Shown here: piece by piece, positions 21,566 to 33,959 of the stretch
Layout: each line of letters begins with the position of its first letter
Position numbering within the stretch: the first letter of the stretch is position 1
Assembly: GCA_026874595.1 (NCBI GenBank)
Contig: CM049322.1
Coordinates: 4,821,900 to 4,885,899 of the forward strand
DNA from: Sipunculus nudus
Lineage: Eukaryota > Annelida > Sipuncula > Golfingiida > Sipunculidae
DNA length: 64,000 bases
Reading direction: 5' to 3'
Notes under the pieces: generated by a model
Told to the model about the DNA's origin: nothing
The model's database searches: none
What the model saw: only the letters and a program-made list of their open reading frames with translations
Translations under genes and position numbers: made by a program

Positions 21566-22565
21566 TGATAATTGTGAATCAAATTGTATTAACAAAAGGA
21601 TTGTTTACTCTTTGCTATTATGTTAAGACCTATTTCATCATATTAATCTGTCATAAAAAAATGCTACAAAATTACTATATATGATAACTTTTATCTACGA
21701 ATCAATGAGCCGCCACTGCACTAATTCGTGTTATAAATTGGAATACAATACTAGGCATAGATAAATAGTTATTACTTCAACTAATATGTCCATTTTTGTT
21801 GCAATCTTGGATCTTGCCTAGAATAATTACGATGACTAGGGTTGTTTAATGATTATGACTGGTTTCTTTAAGTTCTTAAGACTGGTGGCGCCAACTTGTT
21901 TTTTTTTCTAATGTTACAAATTTTCCTTTATTTTGAGACTGCTAAATTTTAATGATACTATCAGATTTGCAACTGTGGTTTCATCTTGTGTCCTGAAACC
22001 TTGTGTGTTATTAGGGTACCACTTGAATAAGTGGATACTTTAAAGTATGGCCATCTGTCTGTTCGTCTTTCTGTATGTTAGTCATATTGTTTCCTAATGA
22101 TAAACCCAGTTTGTATTGACATATTGGTTTCTTACTTGATTTATATATGACTCACCAACAATTTAAGAACCCTTTGAATTTTGGCGAAAGGTCAAAGGCC
22201 AAAGGTCAAGGTCACAGGGTCAAGGCATCGTTTAGTATTATGTCACATCACTATTTTGCTGAACCAGATCCTGAGCAGGGTTTGGACTAGCCTGAAACCC
22301 AACCGGGATTTTGTCTTGACATTATAAAAATATTCTCATAATAAATTTCAGTTAAGCGCCGTGACCCACAGATTCCCCTTTCCCTGAATCCGCCCTTTAA
22401 GGTATAAACCGCACATTTACTGGGCTTGTAACACAGCGTCACTAGTAAAGACAGGAATTCCATAGTTATTTTTAAATGAAAATCTTCCAAAGTAGAAATC
22501 ACCTAAGAAACATACATGAAAAAATAAATAAATTATCTTCCCACACAATAGTCACGTGAATCAAC
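21566..22565. other. Intergenic; short bivalve-type repeat
   Basis: Around 22180-22230 the words aaaggtcaaaggcc and caaggtcacagggtcaagg occur, a tract common in bivalve interspersed repeats. Nothing else is recognised. Confidence 0.4.
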
Positions 22566-22569
22566 TTCA

Positions 22570-23760
22570 ACCTATCAGAGTCCTAATGGATCAGCCTTAA
22601 AGTATATCAGCTTCAAGGTGTATCTGCCTCTCAGTATATCCCTCTCACAGTGAACCAGCCTCACTGTCTATCAGCCTCACTGTGTATCGGTCTCAGTGTA
22701 CCAGCCTCACAGTCTATCAGCCTCACAGTCTATCAGTCTCACAGCTTACCAGCCTCACAGTCTATCAGCCTCACAGTATATCTGTCTCACAGCGTACCAG
22801 CCTCACAGTCTATCAGCCTCCCAGTGTATCAGTCTCACAGCTTATTAGCCTCACATTGTAACGGCCTCACGGTGTATCAGCCTCACAGCGTACCTACTTG
22901 GAGTTTATTAGCCTTACCGTGTATCAGCCTCACAGTGTATATGTCTCGCACTTGTTTAGCCTCACAGTGTATATTCATCACAGTGTACCTACTTTACAGA
23001 GAATCACCCTCACAGCGCGTCAGCCTCATAGGGTATCAGCCTTCTTGTATCCGTCTCATAGTTTATCGGCTTCTTAGTGTAGCAGCCTCAAAGTGTATTT
23101 TCCTCATATTGTATCAGCCTCATCCTATATCCGTCTCAGAGTGTATTAGCCTCACAGTGTATCAGTCTCACAGTGTATCTACTTCACAGTTTATAAATCT
23201 CAAGGTGTCCAGTCTCACAGTGTATATGGCTAACAGTTTGTTAGCCTCACAGGGAATCAGCATTCACGGTGTATAACCCCTTCCGTGTATCAGCCTCACA
23301 GTGTATCAGCCTCAAAGTGTACCTACTTCGCAGTTTTTAACCTCAAAGTGTATCAGCCTCACAGTGTATCAGCCTCACGGTGTATCGGCCTCATAGTGTA
23401 TCAGCCACACAGTGTATCAGCCTCCAAATGTATAAGCCTCACAGTGTACCTATTTCACAGTTTATTAACTTTAAAGTGTTTCAGCCTCACTTTGTATATT
23501 CCTTACAGTTAAATTGTCTCACATTGCATCAGCCTCATGGTGCTAATGCCTTACAGTTTATTAACCTCACATTGTATCAGTTACATTCAGTGTACCTACT
23601 AAACACACGGTGTATCAGCCTCACATTGTAAATGCCCGCCTCACAGTGTATTTGTCTCGCAGTTTATAAGTCTCATTGTATCAGCCTCATGGTGTTTATG
23701 CCTCGCTTTGTATTAGCCTCACAGTGTATCAGCTTCTCAGTGTATCAGCCTCAAATTTAG
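22570..23760. repeat. 16-bp degenerate tandem array
   Basis: The unit is tatcagcctcacagtg (16 bp), repeated with substitutions across ~1.2 kb. Because 16 is not divisible by 3, each frame cycles through a 16-residue pattern and the long ORF at 22650-23276 is an artefact of the array. Confidence 0.85.
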
Positions 23761-23944
23761 GGACGTTTCGGAACCAAGGAATCTGAGCAACTTAAGGAAT
23801 TTAAATAAATAATAATGAACACCAGCCTGTTTTATTTGTTTAATCATTGTAAGGGACTTAACCCTCTAAAAATAATCGGTATGAGAAATTTATATGTGGA
23901 TTAATTATATCTAGGTGTGACAAAGTTCTTTCTGATGATATCTT

Positions 23945-25515
23945 AAATGTTTCACTTACCACACCGCTTAGTAATGTAGCTTACATTCAAATCATCTAGC
24001 AGTACTGATTGTTGTGTTGTCATATGATTTAGAATGGACTAGAAGTCTGTTTAAAATTAATTTTGTTATAAATCCAGATTCTTGGTTATTTGTATTTTCG
24101 CTTGTTCGTGGATGGTGTGCAGTGCAAATTATGTTGTGAATGTAATTGACAGAGCGAAGAATCATGCGGATAATAGAAGTAGCAATTAAGTAGAATTCTG
24201 ATACAGTCAGTACAGGTGAGCTGTCAGGCAGGAAATTACAGGCATCCTCATCATATTGGGGCTTTGTTTAGAATTCTTAATGGCCAAACAACATGAATTG
24301 TAATGGTCATAATCGCACGGTCCTTAATGGGCTCAGCTGATCTTATTAATTGACAAAAGAAATAGAGTTGAATGGGCATAACACAGCGGACAATTCTTAA
24401 AGGTCACCTTGAGATATTTTAAGGAGACTGTAAAAAACAGTCCTTAAATGACCTAACGATGCATAAGGGGAAGTCCTATATGAGGATACCAAGCTTAACG
24501 GGCGCAATACCCAGTTCTCATCGGACATCTTTATTAATGTATCAATTGCTGTGCTACCATTGTCAATATGTACCTTAACCAACACACCTTGTTATTGTTC
24601 GAGGAATGTCGGAATAGAAATTAATTAAAAGTGAAGGACAACATTTCTTCCATAGCAATTTGTAATAAATGAATGAAAAGAGATAAAAATCCTCTAGATG
24701 GGTCTGTCATTACGATGACATAGAAGTGGTGATATCAACTAAGTCAGACCAAATACAAAAGGAACTAAAAAGCACTCACAGAGCGCATATACCTCCGGCA
24801 ACACATGTATCCGCATTTAGGCCGCCTTAAAATTGAATCAATCCATATCTCAACATTCACATTCATTCATTGAAATTCATGGAATACATTATATTATATC
24901 GATTATCAACATAATTAGAAATCCTTTAAATCCTGTTATGTCTTGAGATTTTGTGTTGTGTTAAAAATACATGTATAATGTATGTATTTTTTACAGGCTT
25001 TGACTGACAATGATAATGTTTGAGTGTAATGCACGTGACATTATAACATGGGGTTGTGTGATGGGGGGGGGGGGTACTTTGCCTGGCTTTGACGGATTAT
25101 GATGTAGAAATTATATGAATGTAATGTATATAAAGACCTGTTATGGCTTCAGAATAAAACAATCTTTTTAACAGTTTCTTTTTTTTTACTTTTCACATTT
25201 AATCATCTTTGTTCTGTGTAATCCGGCTTAAAACTACTATGATAATACCTGTTATTATGTTGGGACAGGTCCAGATTTAATCGCCGACGAATTGTATTAG
25301 TTAATGATAAATGATGCTGCGATAAATGTTCATGAAAATACGTCAGATTCCACAAGTTATAGGAAAATATGGAAAATGTTCCCTTAGGGCACACTTGGCA
25401 TCGTTCCCGCCAATTCAAAGTCAAGCGACCGTATTGCTTATCTCATTATATTACCATATTACACATTCGCCTACAAATACTTTATTAATATAGATTTGCA
25501 TAAACTGAACCCGAT
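23945..25515. repeat. Duplicated segment, copy A
   Basis: Ordered matches to copy B: accacaccgcttag (23959 against 33971), tcatgcggataatagaag against tcatgtataatagaag-like sequence near 34456, attaattaaaagtgaagga against attaatcaaaagtgaaggg (24620 against 37236), catatctcaacattc, gtttgagtgtaatgcacgtgac (25017 against 37636) and tttattaatatagatttgca (25480 against 37829). No gene is recognised in it. Confidence 0.75.
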
Positions 25516-26182
25516 CCTTTTTCTTATTCATTTTTCCACAAAGGGGTGTGTTGATTGTCAAAATGCTATTGGCACTTGTGTGAGAACTGTGAATTCAGTC
25601 GTGACATCATCCATAGGGATATCTCTGTGGCTACAAATTCAAGATCTCATCAAAGGTTTAATATTTCCCACAATGCAAACCCAACATTTTCACGTAAGAA
25701 CAAAAACAACAAGTATTGGTAGATTAATGTCATTTCTAAATTTTGCTGATGTCACACTTTTCACCAGCCAATCACTTCAGGGCCAAGTCTCTGTACTAAA
25801 TGCAACGCACCCGGGACATATCCCACCTGGGTGATGTTAACATCATTAGGACTAACAAGTTGTAAATGGATATCAAGTTTAACATGTTGCTTAATAGTGA
25901 AACTCTTTTTTAAGTGGGCCTTAGTCCATTTGTCAACAGTCCCAATGTATGTTTTGTTCCTTAATAGACCGGCTTACCATTACGGAGTTGGCTTGAAACG
26001 TTAAACTTCCCTTCATTTGTTGTCATTTAATCTTGGAGGCAAAACTTTAAGAATATACGAAAATAAACATTAAACTAGTAAAAATTTCATTGTCAAGAGA
26101 GCAGTCAAAATCAAACCATTTCATTATTTACTAATCATATTTTGTATAATTACCGATATCTATAACAAAATATTGTATCTAT
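25516..26182. other. Intergenic gap
   Basis: A 112-codon ORF (25496-25834) has no recognisable domain and starts inside the duplicated segment. It is not supported as a gene. Confidence 0.4.
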
Positions 26183-26519
26183 GGCCAAAAAAATTAAAGC
26201 TATGGTTCTCAGGCACCGCCTGCATCAATTTTAAACCCCCACATCAAACATTTTTATTTTCATTTTCAATAAAAACTTTCCAATTTTGAGCTGCTGTCGC
26301 TCCGACATTTCTTTCAAGAAGATAAAACCATACAATTTCCTTTGTTTTGTAGCGCTTATACTTATTTAGAAAAATAAAACTGTTATTTTTATGGTTTTCC
26401 CTTATCATTTGACTTTTTTATCGAAACATACCAAAAAATTTTAAATAAAAAAAGCGCCCGCCCGCATTGATTTATGAAAAAAAGTGCCTGAGAACCATAC
26501 TTTTTTTTTTATTTTGGCC
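26183..26519. mobile_element. 337-bp MITE with long inverted ends
   Basis: The left end ggccaaaa plus tatggttctcaggcac (26201-26216) is inverted as gtgcctgagaaccata (26484-26499) plus ttttggcc. The inverted ends, about 33 bp with a variable A/T run, enclose non-coding DNA. No transposase is present. Confidence 0.8.
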
Positions 26520-28241
26520 TAATGTTCATATTTTATGTTTAGGAAATGTGTAAAACATATTATGCATCTTTATAATTTTGTGTTAACGTAACTTGTGTAG
26601 GCCTATATTGTATAACATATTTTTATTTTTTTGTAATAGTGAGGTAAATGTGTAAAACAGATTTTATATTGGGGGCATCGGAAGCAATAAGGATGGATAC
26701 GATCTGTTCAGTCATTTTAAGATAACAACAATTATAATTTAAAAATGTATTACAAAAATCTTATTTTAAAGCATTTATTCATATTTATCATACTTGTGCT
26801 ATGTTATTGGGCTTAAAAATACCACCAAGTAATTACTAGCATGTAAGGGACAAATCAACAGGTTCAGATGACAAGTTGTTGTAATTTCCAATTGATGGTG
26901 GTGCGAGAGACGTTTCAAAGAATTATTTCAATTTCAAAATTGTCGACAAAAATATGACAAGAAGCCCCATTACGACACAATTGGCAATGTTCAAGACCAC
27001 ACACAGGCATTCCTGAGCGTATGCTTAGAGAAATTCCAGTGGAAACGATGTAGTGTACCATAATATAAATAGTGAAAAAATATCTGTAATATCCTTTTCA
27101 TCTGTTCTGTTATTGCCAATCATAAAATATATACTAGTATTCTGTCTGGTCAGCTTTTACCATTATATTTATAGCACATCACCCAACCTATCGTTGAAAC
27201 TCGTCTGCTGGACTTCGGCCGGGTTTCTGTGGGGCGGGCTTTCCTAGGTCGAGTACACGAGCACAGATCAACGACGGGTTCCAACGCCTTGAATATGAAG
27301 TATAATAGTGAGAGGTCTGCTAACTGTTAACATTTACGAAGGTTGTATTTTTAATAATGTTAAGATGTAATATGTGTCTCGCATTATCACACTTTTAATT
27401 GACCCTCTTGGTCTATAATTTGTTATCCAATAACCAATTATTCAATTACCAAATACACGACTGATGGGGGGGGGGTGTTCTGTGGTAGTTGTTTTATTCA
27501 TGAGGGTGGGGAATTCGCGATATTTGCGAAAGGAAAAGTAATGTGAAAATATTATCCGCTGAGGTAACCGGTCTTGAGTACTTTAGCAGCTGATACATAT
27601 AAATCTAACTTTATTAAAACATCAAATTTAAGTGGTTACATATATTTATTATATAACCTCGTTTACATGTTACAGGTCATTTATGCCATACCCTCATTTT
27701 CTTTTTTATGTGTTATCAAAGGGACCACGCCTGATGTTTTATAAGTCGGATTGGCAAAACAAAATCACATTGTATATATAAACACAAATTGGATGTTATC
27801 TATAAATCAACTAGAGACACTTTACAAAATATTAGAGACCTTTCATATCATCCGGCCCATAGGGGGCTTCCTGGTAAAATATCTTTGTATTAATTATAAA
27901 CATTAAAACCACAATAAACCTCTATGCCCTGTTATGTTCCAGTATCGCACGGGTACCCCGCTCAATCCTATTGTGCCCCCGAGGACAATAGGATCAGTGT
28001 CAGTTATTAAATGTTCCCCCCAAGGCGCACAAAGCATAATCTCGTAATCTCGTAAAGTCTCGGCTTTTCAAACCACGCCGTTAGCTTCATTCTAACAACA
28101 TTTTCCTGATGATCGGATCGCATCTCGTGAAACAGACTGTAGTGAATTTACAGTTTTGTTTTTCTCCAGTGTTATATTGCTCTGACCTAGTCTGTAGGCC
28201 ATAGAGCACTTTACAACGGAGGGTAGCTCTACCTTATATAT

Positions 28242-28293
<52 letters not shown>

Positions 28294-29227
28294 TCTTATT
28301 ACGCTTTCTGAGTCTGTGAGAAGCTACTGCAAGATTATTGCAGTGGTATGGAAATCGTTTCGTTTTGACCCTACTGTCAAAAAAAAATAAGAAAGCTGAA
28401 AAATAATCTTCGGTGGAAATTACTTAATATAGGCCTTTCCCAAGAAGCGTGCAATGGAACGGCGTGTACGAGCTAGGGGGTCCCGTTGGGAGGGTTTACG
28501 TCTTTCCACTTTAATTGTTTGATATTTACCTGAGTATGACATATTGTAGGACGTTCAATGTTAAAATGTATTCCGCAGTTTAAAGGTATTTTGACTTTGT
28601 TGTTATGTTGTAAGTTATGAAGCCTGAGATTATCATTTGTCCATTCGAAGGAACTACATCATACCCTGATAGATGGCGCTTTGGCATGAGGATTTCCATG
28701 ACCAAAGCGTATGTGTATTTTCTGCAAATAGAATTCACTTGAGCGACAGTTCTTGTGTCGGCAGCCTTTCCGAAGCGTGGTTTTTGGTTCATTGTAAATA
28801 ATGTTTCTCAATCGACAAACGTGACTGCAGTAGACGCAATCAACCATTGTCACAACCAGGGAAGAATATTTAGTCGGTTTTGTTGATGTTTCACGTCACG
28901 AGCATACAACATTCATGCCACCTTTAAAGGAATCAGTTTACACCAGCCGGGTCGTCAACCATGGTGGCCGTTCAATAATACTCGCATTTCTGCACGATAA
29001 TTGTGCTTCATTTTGAGGTAAGTCAATTAATCACCACACATTAATTGTTCCTCCCTCAATCATGGATTGATCAGAAAGATCATAGAAAGGTGGAACACCT
29101 GTAGTAGCAGTAAATAGGATAATATGTGTAGTATCCAGCGTATATTTATATACCCATGGACCGGAGGAACCGATGTTCAATACCGGTGCTAGCGACTCGG
29201 ACCAATAACACAGCTGAATATATACTG

Positions 29228-29294
<67 letters not shown>

Positions 29295-29431
29295 TATGTG
29301 AGGGTGTGTGTGTGTGTGTGTGTCGCTACTGTACTTTAAAGGTAAATCAACAGGCATCGTATTATCCAAGAGACCAAACATAACATTCTAACATAAAAAA
29401 AAAACATACAGCCAGGCATGTAGAGAAATGA
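26520..29431. other. Intergenic, AT-rich, two (TA)n tracts
   Basis: (TA)n lies at about 28238-28290 and 29230-29286, the latter followed by (GT)n at about 29303-29323. The ORFs spanning these tracts are microsatellite translations. No gene is supported. Confidence 0.5.
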
Positions 29432-30620
29432 AAGTGGCTAAACAGCCGGTAGTGAAAATTGACCTTGCTGGCAGTCTAGCCCACAAGCTAAACTGCCGGC
29501 AAATGAATGCATGCTCTATTTCAGAGTATTAGTACGAGACTCTGTACTTTTCATTATCATTATGACCATGAGCTGACAATATATTGCTGATGTTGTTCTA
29601 TATGTAATAAGTATATGTTGAGTACAAGCACATTGTGTGATATTTACAGTCTAGTTTTATAAAGATTTTTAGAAAATGAACTGAGGTTGACTGGCATATC
29701 AGCTGCTTATATATGCTTATCAGCAAATAATGAGGAATGTGTGAAAGCACAAACAACTCATGATATGTCATCTCAAAAGATCTGCAGATTCTTTGATTAA
29801 ATATAATCAGTGTGAAGCACAACAACTGTTTATACATTAGTGTGGTTATGAAAAAAAAACAAGTAATTATTGTGTGTAAACAAAAAACTCAGGAGATATC
29901 AAATAAATGGTCAAAGGATCAGCTTATTGGTCGAACAAAGGTATTCAAACAATCTTACAAAACACACAAATAAAGCTGTTGAGCCTATTGTGTTGTGAAG
30001 CGATGCAAGAAATATCAACACCAACTGGTAATTCTTACATAAGGACCAGCAAAAAATGTGATTTGGTAAGTCAGCACTAGTCTATATTGTCAGCACATTG
30101 TCAAAATAATAAAGGAAAGCTCTTTACTGACCACTATCAGGCATTATTGTGTAGCCAGTGAACCAGTCTGTGTCCCTATGGGTAGTATTTGTGAGTATTT
30201 GTAGAAAAATGTTTCAGTTCTGTGTTGTATTCACCGTAAGCAAAGTATAAGCAAAGCGTAATCAAAATGTAAGTAATGGAACTATGTCTCCATAAAGGCG
30301 ATTTGCAATCATATTCTGAAGATATAATATAACATTAGACTCCCCAAGAGTCTATTTATGTCGAATATGGTACATAACTGTTGATCAATTCAGGTAAAAA
30401 AGAAAAATGGGTCCCTAAACTCGATAATATCACTTTTTGAAATTAATAGCATTATCTATTTCTGATTTAGATAGAACGGTTTGACCCTTAATTTTTGAAT
30501 TCATGATTAGTAACAGGCACTATTATGTAGCAGTATTAGTAACTGCTTGCAGTTTAGCCTGTTGACTGGACTGCCCGCAAGGTGAATTTTCCCTGCATCA
30601 TGACGGCTGTTTAGCCACTT
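29432..30620. mobile_element. ~1.2-kb element with ~70-bp imperfect terminal inverted repeats
   Basis: The left arm aagtggctaaacagccg (29432) to gctaaactgccggc (29500) is mirrored by the right arm from gcagtttagcctgtt to cggctgtttagccactt (30545-30620). About 70 bp match imperfectly. The interior has no transposase that I recognise. Confidence 0.65.
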
Positions 30621-33600
30621 CATAGACAAATATAAGTGATAGTCGCATGTAGTGCGGTGTGTACTAGTCGTACACAGGCAAAGATTCTACGGTCACAGTC
30701 ATTTCAGGTAAAATTAGATCTAGGTCAGGTACCTCACAATTCAGATGATTTTGTAATATAAATAGCACGGACGACCAAACAGACATGTAATGCATGAGTG
30801 AACATGAATCATAACAACACCTGTGTAGAAGATTGAGGCAAATACCAGTAGAGTTTGTTTTGACATGACATATATGATCGGCGGTTATTACAGCTCTGTT
30901 TTCATACACCCCAATACACTCTCGCATCGGCCCTCCTTTTCTCGGCAGCGGGGGGAGGGGGGTTGTAAGATTGGGTTTTTACATAAACCCATCAAACAAA
31001 CCACACATGATTAAACTTGAAATTAACTAAGCCTAAATATTTTTATTTAAGTTTTCTTGCCGCAAAAATATCAATTATTGGATGAAGATTTTTGCCAACA
31101 GAAAGAGACAATAAATTCTACAATGTTCAGTTATGTCTGGTCCCAAGTACTCGGCATTACTCGTCTCAGGTCAGGTGTCCTACATGCATATTGTCATATT
31201 GTCATAACGATACATCAGCTACAGGCCTGTATACCTATTTGTTCCATGCCACTGCAAATAAGAGGAATTCATGAGTTCATGGCCATTTAAACATGCAAGG
31301 GCAAACAAAAAATTTTCAGGGAGGTAAGATATATATATATATTTATATATATATATATATAAATATATATATATATAAATATATACATGTCATTATATTT
31401 TTGAGACAAGTGGCCAATACGCAATGTAACCTTATATAAATATATCAGTTAATTTAACCCACAATTAAAAGTTACTTTATTAGTGTTGACCCTTTCTTCT
31501 TTCAGGAACTATTTGACAGGAAAATTATGTTTTATCTACCGGAATTATAAGAGAAAACGATTATTCATGCAACATCAGCCCATGAGCCAGGTACGTTGAG
31601 TGAGCTGGGTGGGCCTGAAGGGGTTTTTTTTTAAATTTTCCACAAATAAAATACATCAACACCAGTTTTAAAGTTAAGTCAACCAAATGGCCGAAAGGTG
31701 TGTCCGAATTGAATATTTGCTTTAGTGTGCTAAATGTCAGTATACTGGAAGTCTCTAGGAAGCGTCAAGGGGAGAAACGGAGGGTTTCTGGTAACTAGCG
31801 TCACCGATGCTTTACACCGTTTGTGCCTTTTCCTTTGTCATATAACCTTCTTATCGGATTCCCCGGTGATCCATCCCAATGTCTGTATGCTTTTTGGCCG
31901 ACACGATATCTTACAATATTGTTACGGAACCTGATAACAACAGATCACGTGGTCGTGACGAGCATAAATGTTGTTACGGAGATAAATAAAAATCAGATTC
32001 TGTAACACTAGGCAGCGTGAAATGTCTAGGGGAATGTATAAAGAAGTCAGTGGTTTTTTGTTAACAAATAATTATAATTTATTCTTAAAACAAAGCTAAC
32101 ATTACAACAACTAAATTAATACAATTACACAGTATAACAACAATATAACAGTAAATCAATACAATTACACAGTATAATAAATAAACTGTACAGTACCAGA
32201 GTGTCCGAATCCTAGACTTTCCTGGATACCACCATAGTCACAGCTCAACAAGTCCTTTAAAACAATAATCCAGATGAACAGTTTACGTAAATCTTCTTAG
32301 GAATAATGATTAAATTCAATCCCGAAATTCATATGTTGTAATCCAAAAGTGAAGTTCTGGTAATAGTTCCAAAGGCAAACTGAAGACTGTATAAAATCCT
32401 TTACAAATTTCGAAGAATATCCATAAATTCTGCAATTATCGGAAAGGTCCACAAACTGATTAACAATCTCCCGTGTCCGCTTGACTATTTCTCTATCCTC
32501 CCTGGCTCTAAACACAGCCCCTTGTTTATTGCTTCTCACCCCAAAGCCTAGAAACGTCTATTTCACGAACATTTTAAAGAACAATACAAGACACGCACTT
32601 ATAGAGCGCGAACAGCCAATAAAATTCAAGATTAGCACGAACGCTGTGTTTTTACACGCCATGGTTTACCCAGTACGGATTACACCGAGCGCTGTGTCTC
32701 TACACGCCATAGCAACGCCCCGGGCTTGAGCCTAACACGAAACAGAATGTCAACAGCGCACAATAAAAGAAACACCTTTAACAATATGAACGGTATAAAT
32801 GTACCTTATATCGTCGGCGATTTCCTTATATAAACAGGGGAACAAGAAAATACATTATAGTCAAAGAACATAACCCAGCACTATTTGGAACACCTTTACA
32901 ACATAGGTTCATTTTGTTATTTTTTTCTCATATTTTGCCAAATAGGTAATGGAAAACAAGATCAAATTGTATGACTTTTTATTTTTATAATTATTTCAAC
33001 TTTTCTTTCAAGATTTTAATAAAAGTAATACATGTTTATAAATATATATTTTCATGAATTTCGTTAAGAATCTTTAAATTGTTCTCTTTTTTTTTGTACA
33101 AGTCTGTATGACTATGGAAAGTTAAAGTGCGTTAATTAATTTTTAAATATACATTTATCTTTGGACTGATATACTTGATATAGCATAAAACTTTCCAACA
33201 AAGAACTTGGCTAACTTGTTTCGGATATTCTGTTTCACATTGGTTTTATCAGTGCTTTGTTATTTTTTATTAAAAAATGCAATTACATCTCAAAAAGCAC
33301 CTTCCTCTGCTGCACACTGCATGAGTTGCAGGTTTGTCAGTTCCAAAGATTTGTTGATATTTACTCTTTTGTTTGAGGTCGCACTATACTTTCGCGGCGA
33401 TCCAGGGACGCCAAACAGACAAAAGATGATTGCATAACAATATGAATTGAATAATAACTGATCAAAACGATATATTTATTGTACTCGCAGTCTTAATACT
33501 AGTATATTACATAAGCACGGCACATAAAGAGCAAATATAGCTGCTTATAAACAAGCCGACACATTATGCCCGAAGCTTGGACACAAACGTCCGCAAATCA

Positions 33601-33959
33601 CAGGAACGGACGTAGTTAAGCTCTATCAAGTCTTCCTCCTGTTTTGTTTTAATTATTATTTAAATATTCCCTGATCCAAGGTAGTTTTATATGTGTAGCG
33701 ATCCCTCACAAGTTGCAGATTGCGTTCGGCGAACTCAACCTCACTTAGCTGACCCGCAGGGCATATTGGCAGGCAAATTTACCCAATATGTTCTTTGCAC
33801 CCAGTGCCCAAAAAGACGAATGGACTGTTTAGTGTCACGCAGACTGCAAAGCGTACCAAGTCGTAGAAGCTTTAAGGATATGATATGCGGTTCAAGGACA
33901 GTTTTTACATGAAAAGTTTCAAAAAGGAGAGGGACATTATAAATGTTTATTACTTTGAA
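30621..33959. other. Intergenic gap
   Basis: Contains (TA)n at about 31330-31388. A local direct duplication, gctgtgtttttacacgccat near 32643 and gctgtgtctctacacgccat near 32696, is the only other structure noticed. No gene is supported. Confidence 0.45.

Noticed and set aside
22650-23276. 208-codon ORF rich in SLTVYQSH
   Set aside because: It is a translation of the 16-bp tandem array.
25496-25834. 112-codon ORF
   Set aside because: No motif, no splice context, and partly inside a duplicated non-coding segment.
29031-29383. ORFs with long YIYIYI stretches on both strands
   Set aside because: They are translations of a (TA)n tract.
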